Assembly (NCBI GenBank): GCA_022822365.1
Contig: JAJEBV010000011.1
Coordinates: 22,000-85,999, forward strand
DNA: 64,000 nt
DNA from: Thermoanaerobaculia bacterium
Lineage (GTDB): Bacteria; Acidobacteriota; Thermoanaerobaculia; Multivoradales; Multivoraceae
Direction: 5' to 3'
The first letter of the stretch is position 1. Each line of letters opens with the position of its first letter. The notes under the pieces were generated by a model. The model searched no databases. It was not told where the DNA came from and was given only the letters and a program-made list of their open reading frames with translations. A program made the translations under genes and the position numbers. Positions 1 to 6,954 of this stretch are shown here, in pieces.

Positions 1-1374
1 GAAGTACTGGCACGACTCCACCTTGATCACGTCGGCGCCGAGGTCGGCGAGCTGGCGGGTGGCGAGCGGGCCGGCCCAGCCCATCGTCAGGTCGACAATG
101 CGGATGTCGCCGAGCAGGGTGGGTCGGCGCGCGGACTGTCGGTGTGCCGTCTGTCGGTGCGCGGACTGTCGATGCGCCGGCCCTCTGGCCGGCATCCGGT
201 CCGGTTGCTCGGGGTCGCCAGCCGTTTGCGCGGCGTGCCCGTGACCCCCGGCTGCCTCGGTGGCGTCGTGCGCGCCGAGGCGTGGCGCCTTCCCTCCGGT
301 CGCCGCGGGAGTGCGATGCAGGCGAAACGGCGTGCCGGCGGCGAGAAAACGACCCTGGTCGGCGTGTTCGGCTTCAACCCAGGCGTCGCGATCCCGGAAC
401 TGCTCGAGGTCGAAGAGTTCTGCCGGCGTCGGAGCGAGCGCGAGAGGGACGCGGGCCGCCTGCCCAGCCTCGACCCACTCGCGGGCGGTTCGCTCCAGGA
501 GGCGCGGCCTGAGCGCGGCGTCGATCCGGTCGGCATCCTCGAGCCGGTTGATCGACACCTGGTAACGGGGCTCGGCGCCGAGTTCGTCGAGACCCAGCAG
601 CGAGCAGAGGCTCCGCCACTGGGACGGGGTCACCGTCGTCACGCCGAGCCAGCCGTCGCGGCAGCGATAGATGCCGACCGGATAGGTGGGCCAGAAGCGG
701 TTGATGCCGACCCGGGGGCGGATCTCTCCCGTCACGAGGGTTCCCGGGGGGCCGGGCTCGGTGATGCACATCGCCGCCTCGAGGATCGAGACGTCCAGGT
801 GAAGCGGGGCGTCGAGCCGTCCGGTCTCCCGAGCCAGCAGGTGGCCGACCGCGCCCACGTAGGCCAGCGTGCCCGCGACCACCTGCGGCGTGTGCCCCGT
901 GGCCAGGATCGGCGGCCCGTCGGCCGGTCCGAGCGCCCTTGCGGCGCCGGTGTGGGTGCTGATGATGGGGTCCGTGGCGGTGCGGCCGGCGTAGGGACCC
1001 GAGGCGCCGAACCAGGAGATGGAGAGCCGGGTCTGGCCCTCGAGCAGTCGTCTCTCCGCGGCGGCGTCGGCGTCGAGGATGAGATCGGCGCCGTCGAGCA
1101 GGCCGCCGGCCTCGGGGTCCTCCGGTCCGGCGGCGACACTGCGTTTGCCGAGGGACAGCCAAGTCGCGAGCGCGCTGGCCTCGGGTGCCGACGCTTCCGG
1201 ATGGAAGGGAGGCAGGCGGCGGATCGGCTGGCCTTCACCCGGCGGCTCGAGGTTCGTCACCGCGGCGCCGAGGTCGCGGAAGAGCTTCCCGCAGTAGGCG
1301 GTGGCGACCGTGCCGCCGAGGTCAACGACGTGGATGCCGGCCAGGGCGCCGGCGCTGGTGTCCTTGGTCTGCAT
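1..1374 (-). CDS. CaiB/BaiF family (family III) CoA-transferase, two-domain, C-terminus cut by window edge
   Basis: The gene runs off the left edge; 458 codons are visible from an ATG at 1374. Family III enzymes move CoA between carboxylic acids through an aspartyl-CoA thioester. Residues about 1-390 form one CoA-transferase domain; Asp194 in the HLDVSILEA motif fits the family's catalytic aspartate. A second N-terminal half-domain begins near residue 419 (RQLADLGADVIKVE is the classic start of the family), so this is a tandem double-domain protein. The linker (residues about 393-417) is encoded by a palindromic repeat and reads AHRQ-S-AHRQ-T-AHRQ-S, so it is probably a tolerated insertion. 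A TACACT hexamer at 1392-1397 is a possible -10 with a 17-base leader. The substrate cannot be told from the sequence. Confidence 0.9.
   Translation of the reverse strand, partial: MQTKDTSAGALAGIHVVDLGGTVATAYCGKLFRDLGAAVTNLEPPGEGQPIRRLPPFHPEASAPEASALATWLSLGKRSVAAGPEDPEAGGLLDGADLILDADAAAERRLLEGQTRLSISWFGASGPYAGRTATDPIISTHTGAARALGPADGPPILATGHTPQVVAGTLAYVGAVGHLLARETGRLDAPLHLDVSILEAAMCITEPGPPGTLVTGEIRPRVGINRFWPTYPVGIYRCRDGWLGVTTVTPSQWRSLCSLLGLDELGAEPRYQVSINRLEDADRIDAALRPRLLERTAREWVEAGQAARVPLALAPTPAELFDLEQFRDRDAWVEAEHADQGRFLAAGTPFRLHRTPAATGGKAPRLGAHDATEAAGGHGHAAQTAGDPEQPDRMPARGPAHRQSAHRQTAHRQSARRPTLLGDIRIVDLTMGWAGPLATRQLADLGADVIKVESCQYF
161..200 (+). repeat. Palindromic repeat copy A
   Basis: The core is GCCGGCC (176-182), a four-base loop and GGCCGGC (187-193), followed by ATCCGG. 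The head that precedes the core in other copies (CTGTCGGTGCGC) is present three times in tandem here, from about 135. It lies inside the CoA-transferase gene and keeps the reading frame. Confidence 0.85.
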
Positions 1375-1443
1375 GGGGTTGATCGGGGCGGAGTGTAGAT
1401 CGTGCAGGGTGTCGGGGTGGGACCGTGCCGGATTCCGCCTGCG

Positions 1444-1489
1444 GCGGGTGCCGGCCAGAAGGCCGGCGCACCGGCGCCGACAGTCGGCG
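1444..1489 (-). repeat. Palindromic repeat copy B
   Basis: The core is GCCGGCC (1450-1456), loop AGAA and GGCCGGC (1461-1467), followed by GCACCGG and a GACAG tail. It lies between two divergent genes and ends at the -10 hexamer of the MFS gene. Confidence 0.85.
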
Positions 1490-1495
1490 TAGGAT
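1490..1495 (+). promoter_or_regulatory. Putative -10 (TAGGAT) for a leaderless MFS transcript
   Basis: TAGGAT ends seven bases before the GTG at 1503. The same spacing recurs before many genes in the window, which favours GTG 1503 over the ATG at 1494 that lies inside the hexamer. Confidence 0.5.
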
Positions 1496-1502
1496 GCCTC
1501 CG

Positions 1503-2780
1503 GTGAAACGCCAGACATACCTCCGGCTGTCCGTCATGATGCTCCTGCAGTACGGGGTCTGGGGCGTCTGGCTGCCGGTGCTGGCCCGGTACCTGCAGGC
1601 CGACCAGGTCGAGGGCGGCCTGGGCTTCAGCCCCGGGCAGGTCGGCTGGATTCTGGGCCTGGCCAGTTCGATCGGCGCCGTCACCGCGCCGTTCGTGGCC
1701 GGTCAGCTCGCCGACCGCGCGTTCTCGACGCAGCGCGTTCTCGCGGTGCTGCTGCTGGCCGGCGGCGCGATCAAGATCGTCACCGCGTACCAGACGACGT
1801 TCTCCGCCTGGCTCTGGCTCTCCGTGGCCTACTCGGTGCTGTACACGCCGACCCTGGCGCTCTCGAACTCGCTCGCCTTCGCGCACCTGGACGACCCCGA
1901 CAGCCAGTTCCCCAAGGTGCGAGTCTGGGGCACGATCGGCTGGATCGCGGCGAGCTGGGCGTTCCCCCTGTTCTGGCTGCTCTCCGACGTCCGGTTCTCG
2001 TGGCTGCCGCCGTTCTACGTCGGGACCGAGGCCGCCGACGCGACGGCGAGACTCGTCGATTCGCTGATCTGGAGCGGCGTGCTGGCGTTCGGCTACGCCC
2101 TGTTCTGCCTCTTCCTGCCGCCGACGCCGCCGCGGCGGGACGCGGAGGAGAAGCTCGCCTTCGCGAAGGCCTTCGGGCTGTTCCGCCAGCGATCGTTCGC
2201 GGTGCTGGTCGCGGCGAGTCTGCCGATCGCGGTGATCCACCAGATCTACTTCATGCAGACGGCGCCGTTCATGAGCGAGGTGCTGGGGCTTCCGGACAGC
2301 CGGATCGGGCCGGCGATGAGCATCGGCCAGTTCGCCGAGATCGCGGTCATGGTGGCGACCGGCTGGCTACTGGCACGGCTCGGTTTCCGTGGCGTCATCG
2401 TCATCGGGGCCTTCGCCTACTGCGCCCGCTACGCGATCTTCGGCAGCGACTTCCTGCCCGTTGAGGTGATCGTCGCCAGCCAGGCGCTTCACGGCCTCTG
2501 CTACGCCTGCTTCTTCGCCGCCGCCTTCATCTACGTCGACCGGATCGCCGAGCCGGACGTTCGCCACTCCGCCCAGACGGTGTTCGGGATCGTGATCCTG
2601 GGTCTCGGGCCGGTCCTGGCGGCGCCGGTGCTCCAGGTGCTGTCCGAGGCGTTCACGAACGACGCCGGCGTGCTCGACTACTCGGCGCTCTGGTACTCGC
2701 TGTCGGTCCTGGCCCTGGTGACGATGCTGGGGTTCGGGGCGCTGTTCAGGGATCAGACGTCGCAGACGCCCACGCCGTGA
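1503..2780 (+). CDS. MFS transporter, nucleoside:H+ symporter (NupG/XapB-like) family
   Basis: A 425-residue inner-membrane protein with about twelve hydrophobic segments. The first helix (MLLQYGVWGVWLPVLARYL) and the loop with VRVWGTIGWIAA resemble the nucleoside:H+ symporter branch of the major facilitator superfamily, often annotated as YegT-like. It probably imports a nucleoside or another small polar solute with protons; the substrate is an inference from family resemblance. GTG 1503 is chosen because of the -10 hexamer seven bases upstream; ATG 1494 is the alternative. Its 3' end overlaps the convergent isomerase-like gene by 28 bases. Confidence 0.85.
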   Translation: MKRQTYLRLSVMMLLQYGVWGVWLPVLARYLQADQVEGGLGFSPGQVGWILGLASSIGAVTAPFVAGQLADRAFSTQRVLAVLLLAGGAIKIVTAYQTTFSAWLWLSVAYSVLYTPTLALSNSLAFAHLDDPDSQFPKVRVWGTIGWIAASWAFPLFWLLSDVRFSWLPPFYVGTEAADATARLVDSLIWSGVLAFGYALFCLFLPPTPPRRDAEEKLAFAKAFGLFRQRSFAVLVAASLPIAVIHQIYFMQTAPFMSEVLGLPDSRIGPAMSIGQFAEIAVMVATGWLLARLGFRGVIVIGAFAYCARYAIFGSDFLPVEVIVASQALHGLCYACFFAAAFIYVDRIAEPDVRHSAQTVFGIVILGLGPVLAAPVLQVLSEAFTNDAGVLDYSALWYSLSVLALVTMLGFGALFRDQTSQTPTP

Positions 2781-3619
2781 GCTAGCGCGGCCAGCTTGTC
2801 CTCGCCCTTGGGGACAAACTCCTGGCCCACGATGCCCGTGTAGCCGGTTTCGAGGATGGCGCGCATGATCGCCGGGTAGTACAGCTCCTGGTCCTCGTCC
2901 AGTTCGTTGCGGCCGGGGTTGCCCGCCGTGTGGTAGTGGCCGATGTGCTCGTGGTGGTCGCGGATCGTGCGGATCACGTCGCCTTCCATGACCTGCGCGT
3001 GGTAGATGTCGTAGAGGATCTTGAAGCGGTCGGAGGCCACCCGGTCCACGAGTTCGACCAGCCAGGGCATGTTGTCGGCCATGTAGTCGGCGTGGTTGAC
3101 CTTGGAGTTGAGCAGCTCCATGCAGATCGTGACGCCCTTCTGTTCGGCGTGGCCGACGACCTGCTTGAGGGCCGTGACGCAGTTCTCCAGACCCTCGCTG
3201 TCGGGCATGCCCTCGCGGTTGCCCGAGAACGTGATCACGTTGGGGAAACCCGCCTCCGCGGTGGCGTCGATGGCGGCGGTGATCGCCTCCAGGCAGGCTT
3301 CGTGGTTGGCGGGATCGTTGATGCCCTTGGTGATGCCGTGGCTGTTCGTCATGGCGCAGGAGAGGCCGTGTTCCTGCAGGGTCGGGAAGGCCTCGGGTCC
3401 CAGAATCTCGATCGACTCGAGGCCCATCGCGCGGGCGGCGGCCGCAAGCTCCTCAAGCGGGATCCGGCCGTAGCACCACTGGCAGACGGATTGGCGGATC
3501 CTCCCGTTCCTGATGACCCGCTCCTGCTGGGCAGCGAGGGCTCCGGGCGCGGCGGCCGCGGCGGCGACCGAAGCGGCGCCGGCGATCAGGGTTCGGCGGG
3601 AGAGGGACTCTGTGTTCAT
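2753..3619 (-). CDS. Tat-exported sugar phosphate isomerase/epimerase-like TIM barrel (hydroxypyruvate isomerase type)
   Basis: The 288-residue protein begins with a twin-arginine signal (SLSRRTLIAG, then an alanine-rich stretch ending ALAA), so it is probably exported folded. The rest is an AP-endonuclease-2/xylose-isomerase-like TIM barrel: RQSVCQWCYG, ITFSGNREG, ICMELLNSKVNH, ILYDIYHAQVMEGD, IGHYHTAGNPGR and GIVGQEFVPKG match hydroxypyruvate isomerases, including the metal-binding Glu, Asp, His and Glu positions. ATG 3619 was chosen because the Tat motif starts there; an in-frame ATG 87 bases upstream would add an unlikely leader. The substrate is unknown. It faces the MFS transporter and overlaps its 3' end. 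Confidence 0.85.
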   Translation of the reverse strand: MNTESLSRRTLIAGAASVAAAAAAPGALAAQQERVIRNGRIRQSVCQWCYGRIPLEELAAAARAMGLESIEILGPEAFPTLQEHGLSCAMTNSHGITKGINDPANHEACLEAITAAIDATAEAGFPNVITFSGNREGMPDSEGLENCVTALKQVVGHAEQKGVTICMELLNSKVNHADYMADNMPWLVELVDRVASDRFKILYDIYHAQVMEGDVIRTIRDHHEHIGHYHTAGNPGRNELDEDQELYYPAIMRAILETGYTGIVGQEFVPKGEDKLAALAHGVGVCDV

Positions 3620-3692
3620 CGGAAGGGTCTCCGGGTGGACAGCGTTGAGGAAGGTGAGGAGGCTGATTTCCATCTTAGCGCCGGCCCCGGGG

Positions 3693-3698
3693 TACGAT
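3693..3698 (+). promoter_or_regulatory. Putative -10 (TACGAT) for a leaderless DUF4159 transcript
   Basis: TACGAT ends seven bases before ATG 3706. The same hexamer sits six bases before the start of another DUF4159 gene at 41809. Confidence 0.5.
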
Positions 3699-3705
3699 CG
3701 TTCCA

Positions 3706-4548
3706 ATGAAGTTCAGGGCAGGATGGGGAAGAAGGTGGTTGGCGCCCACGGCCGTGGCCGCGCTCGCCCTGCTCCTGGCGTCCCTGCTGCCGGCCCAGTG
3801 GTGGCGGCCGGTGCCCGCCCGCTACCCCGAGGAAGGCCGCCAGTATCTCGACGGCTTCGTCTTCTGCCGCGGCCAGTACCGGCAGGTCGTGGACGAGTGG
3901 CTCGGCCAGGGGTGGTTCACGGACTACCCCGACTCCGAGTACAACTTCATGACGCGGCTGGCCCAGTTGACGACGGTCGAGATCCAGCGGACCGCCTACG
4001 GCGACCCGGAGCATCTGGTCCTGACCCTGGACGATCCGCGGCTGTTCGAGTTCCCGTTCCTCTTCATGTCGGACGTGGGCACGATCGGCATCGACGACGT
4101 CGAGGCGGAGAACCTCCGGAAGTACCTGCTGGCCGGCGGCTTTCTCTACGTCGACGACTTCTGGGGCCCGCAGGCCTGGGACCGCTGGGCGGGGCAGATC
4201 GGCCGCGTGCTGCCGCCGGGCGAGTATCCGATCGTCGACATTCCGCTCGATCACCCCATCTTCAGCACGTTCTTCACCGTCGACGAGGTGCCGCAGATTC
4301 CGTCGATCCAGTACTGGAACATGACCGGCCGGGCGGACACGTCGGAACGGGGCCAGCGCTCCGCCGAGCCGCACTTTCGGGGCATCTTCGACGAGCACGG
4401 CCGGCTGATGGTCGCTATGACCCACAACACGGACATCGCCGACGGCTGGGAGCGGGAAGGCGAGTCGCGGGAGTTCTTCGAGCGTTTCTCGCTGACGAAG
4501 TCGTACCCGTTCGGCGTGAACCTGGTGCTCTACGCGCTCTCCCACTGA
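3706..4548 (+). CDS. DUF4159 domain protein, copy 1
   Basis: A 280-residue protein with an N-terminal signal or anchor helix (about residues 11-27), then a DUF4159 domain. Diagnostic stretches are YNFMTRLAQLT, LRKYLLAGGFLYVDDFWG, YPIVDIPLDHPIF, FRGIFDEHGRLMV and the end motif GVNLVLYALSH. The function of DUF4159 is not established; members usually sit beside MoxR ATPases and VWA proteins. This copy stands alone, 38 kb or more from the two others in the window, and is followed 17 bases later by a hydrolase gene. It is the only DUF4159 gene here outside the MoxR locus, so it may have a separate partner set. Confidence 0.9.
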   Translation: MKFRAGWGRRWLAPTAVAALALLLASLLPAQWWRPVPARYPEEGRQYLDGFVFCRGQYRQVVDEWLGQGWFTDYPDSEYNFMTRLAQLTTVEIQRTAYGDPEHLVLTLDDPRLFEFPFLFMSDVGTIGIDDVEAENLRKYLLAGGFLYVDDFWGPQAWDRWAGQIGRVLPPGEYPIVDIPLDHPIFSTFFTVDEVPQIPSIQYWNMTGRADTSERGQRSAEPHFRGIFDEHGRLMVAMTHNTDIADGWEREGESREFFERFSLTKSYPFGVNLVLYALSH

Positions 4549-4565
4549 ACGAAGGAGATACATAC

Positions 4566-5465
4566 GTGACCCGTACTCCGCCTCGCAACCTCTCTCTCGC
4601 GTTCGTCGCCGTGATGGCGGCGCTGCTCCTCGCCGCTCCGGCCGCGGCCCAGCAGGACTTCTCGGCCGTCGAGGTGACGGGCGAACACGTTTCCGGCGCC
4701 GTCCACATGCTGACCGGCGCGGGCGGCAACATCGGCGTCTCGGCCGGCGAGGACGGCATCCTGATCGTGGACGATCAGTTCGCGCCGCTGGCCGACAAGA
4801 TCCGGGCGGAGCTCGCGGCGATCTCGCCCGGCGACCTCGAGTTCGTCGTCAATACCCACTTTCACTTCGACCACACGGGCGGCAACGCGATCTTCGGCAA
4901 GGAGGCGCTGATCGTGGCGCACACGAACGTTCGCAAGCGCCTGGCGGAAGGCGCCGGCGTGCGCGGCCGGCCGGCCGAACCGGCGCCGAAGGAGGCTCTG
5001 CCGGTGGTGACCTACGACGACGGGGTATCGATCCACTTCAACGGCGAAGAGATCATGATCGGCCACCTGACCGGCGGTCACACGGACGGCGACAGCTACA
5101 TCTACTTCACGGACTCGAACGTCATGCACCTTGGCGACCAGTTCTTCGCCGGGCGCTTTCCGTTCGTCGATGTCGGGAACGGCGGCAACGCGGTCGGGCT
5201 CAGGGACAGCATCGGGGAGGTGCTGGACCACCTGCCGGCCGACGCGAAGGTGATCCCCGGCCACGGCCCCCTCTCTTCTGTTGATGACCTGAAGACGTAC
5301 CACCGGATGCTCACCGAGTGCGTGGCGACGGTGAAGGCGGGCAAGGACGCCGGCAAGGCGGTCGAGGAGATCCAGGCCGCCGGCCTCCCCGACGAGTGGA
5401 AAAGCTGGGCCTCCGGCTTCATCAACGAGTCGGTCTTCATCACGTCCATCTTCGAGAGCCTGTAG
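4566..5465 (+). CDS. Secreted metallo-beta-lactamase-fold hydrolase
   Basis: A 299-residue protein with a signal peptide (LAFVAVMAALLLAAPAAAQQ). The zinc motif THFHFDH is at residues 97-103; further ligands fit the His in GGHTDGDS, the Asp in HLGDQFF and the His in IPGHGP. This layout matches periplasmic class-B3-like or quinoprotein-relay-type hydrolases; a true beta-lactamase activity cannot be claimed. The start is GTG 4566, set by a strong ribosome site, AAGGAG at 4552-4557, eight bases upstream. It is 17 bases after the DUF4159 gene and 11 bases before the propeller gene, so the three are probably one transcript. Confidence 0.88.
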   Translation: MTRTPPRNLSLAFVAVMAALLLAAPAAAQQDFSAVEVTGEHVSGAVHMLTGAGGNIGVSAGEDGILIVDDQFAPLADKIRAELAAISPGDLEFVVNTHFHFDHTGGNAIFGKEALIVAHTNVRKRLAEGAGVRGRPAEPAPKEALPVVTYDDGVSIHFNGEEIMIGHLTGGHTDGDSYIYFTDSNVMHLGDQFFAGRFPFVDVGNGGNAVGLRDSIGEVLDHLPADAKVIPGHGPLSSVDDLKTYHRMLTECVATVKAGKDAGKAVEEIQAAGLPDEWKSWASGFINESVFITSIFESL

Positions 5466-5476
5466 GAGGAGTTGCC

Positions 5477-6829
5477 GTGCCGGTTATGAGTCTGGGTGGA
5501 GTACTGCGTTCGGAGCGGGTGGTGCTGGTAGCTGCGCTGGCCCTGGTGGCCGGCGTCGCGACGGCGGCGCCGCCGGTGAGTTCGGATGTGGAAGGCGGCT
5601 GGCCGGCCTGGCGCGGGCCGAGCCGGACCGGGTCGGCGCCGGCTGGCAATCCGCCGGTCGAGTGGTCCGAAACGAAGAACGTGCGCTGGAAGAAGGCGGT
5701 GCCGGGGCTCGGCCTGTCGTCGCCGATCGTCTGGGGCGACCGGCTGTTCCTGACGACGGCCGTGCCGACCGGCGAGAAGCTGGAGAACGCGCCGGCGGCC
5801 GGCCGGGGCGACGGCATCCCTCCGGACCGGGTTCTGAGCTACGAGGTGCACGCGCTGGACCGGACGGACGGATCGACAGTCTGGAAGCGGACGGTGCGCA
5901 CGGAGGCGCCGTCCGGAGGCACCCATCCCGACGGCACCTGGGCTTCCGGGTCGCCGGTGACCGACGGCGAGGTGCTGATCGCCTTCTTCGGTTCGCAGGG
6001 CCTCTACGCTTTCGATCTCGACGGGACGGAACTCTGGCGCCGGGACTTCGGCGACATGCGGACGCGGCTCGGTTTCGGCGAGGGAAGCTCGCCGGCGCTT
6101 CACGGCGATCGGGTGTTCGTCATCTGGGACCACGAGGACGACTCCTTCATGGTCGCTCTCGACAAGAAGACGGGCGAGGAGATCTGGCGCCGCGACCGTG
6201 ACGAGATGACGGCCTGGACGACGCCCCTGGTGGTCGAGCACGGCGGCCGGACGCAGGTGATCACGAGCGCGACGAACCGCGTCCGCTCCTACGACGCGGA
6301 CACCGGGGATCCGATCTGGCAAACGACGGGAATGACCCTGAACGCCATTCCGTCGCCCGTGTACGCGAACGGCGTCGTCTACCTGACCAGCGGCTTCCGC
6401 GGCAGCAAGCTGCTCGCGGTGCGACTGGAGGGCGCCGAGGGCGACATCACCGGGACGGAGAACGTCGTGTGGTCGGTGGACCGGGACACTCCCTATGTGC
6501 CCTCGCCGCTGCTGCATGACGGCGTCATCTACTTCACCAAGTCGAACAGCGGGATTCTGTCGGCGTTCGACGCGGCCAGCGGCGAAGCGCTCTATGCGAA
6601 CCAGCGACTGGGGCCCGTGCGCAACATCTACGCCTCTCCGGTAGCGGTCGGCGACCGCGTCTACTTCGCCAGCCGGGACGGCGAGTTCCTGGTCGCCAGG
6701 GCCGGGCGGACGTTCGAGGTCCTGGCCGAGAACGAACTGGACGACCGTTTCGACGCGTCGCCCGCTATCGTCGGCGACGAGATTTACCTGCGCGGCCGCA
6801 ACAACCTGTACTGCATCGCTACGCCGTAG
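5477..6829 (+). CDS. PQQ-binding-like beta-propeller repeat protein, secreted
   Basis: A 450-residue protein with a signal peptide (VVLVAALALVAGVATAAPP) followed by tandem blades of the quinoprotein type. WPAWRGPSRTGSAPAGNPPV followed by a WSE/WKK motif is the usual opening of this secreted family, and blade motifs such as LDKKTGEEIWRRD and DADTGDPIWQT recur. The proteins of this type seldom carry a proven PQQ cofactor; a scaffold or a dehydrogenase role are both possible. GTG 5477 has AGGAGGA at 5464-5470 six bases upstream; ATG 5486 in frame is an alternative. Confidence 0.87.
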   Translation: MPVMSLGGVLRSERVVLVAALALVAGVATAAPPVSSDVEGGWPAWRGPSRTGSAPAGNPPVEWSETKNVRWKKAVPGLGLSSPIVWGDRLFLTTAVPTGEKLENAPAAGRGDGIPPDRVLSYEVHALDRTDGSTVWKRTVRTEAPSGGTHPDGTWASGSPVTDGEVLIAFFGSQGLYAFDLDGTELWRRDFGDMRTRLGFGEGSSPALHGDRVFVIWDHEDDSFMVALDKKTGEEIWRRDRDEMTAWTTPLVVEHGGRTQVITSATNRVRSYDADTGDPIWQTTGMTLNAIPSPVYANGVVYLTSGFRGSKLLAVRLEGAEGDITGTENVVWSVDRDTPYVPSPLLHDGVIYFTKSNSGILSAFDAASGEALYANQRLGPVRNIYASPVAVGDRVYFASRDGEFLVARAGRTFEVLAENELDDRFDASPAIVGDEIYLRGRNNLYCIATP

Positions 6830-6856
6830 ATTGAACCGACGCGCTCGCGGCCGTAT

Positions 6857-6886
6857 TGCCGGTGCGCCGGCCTTCTGGCCGGCATG
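6857..6886 (+). repeat. Palindromic repeat copy C
   Basis: The core is GCCGGCC (6866-6872), loop TTCT and GGCCGGC (6877-6883), preceded by TGCCGGTGC. It lies in the 125-base gap between two convergent genes and forms an inverted pair with copy D about 100 bases away. A smaller hairpin (GCCGC-GAA-GCGGC type) sits near 6897-6909. The pair could act as a transcription stop for both genes. Confidence 0.85.
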
Positions 6887-6954
6887 AGACGCGATGCCGC
6901 GAAGCGGCGAGCGCGTGTCGGGAGAGCGGGTGGTTTCGGCCTCCCGCCGGCCGG

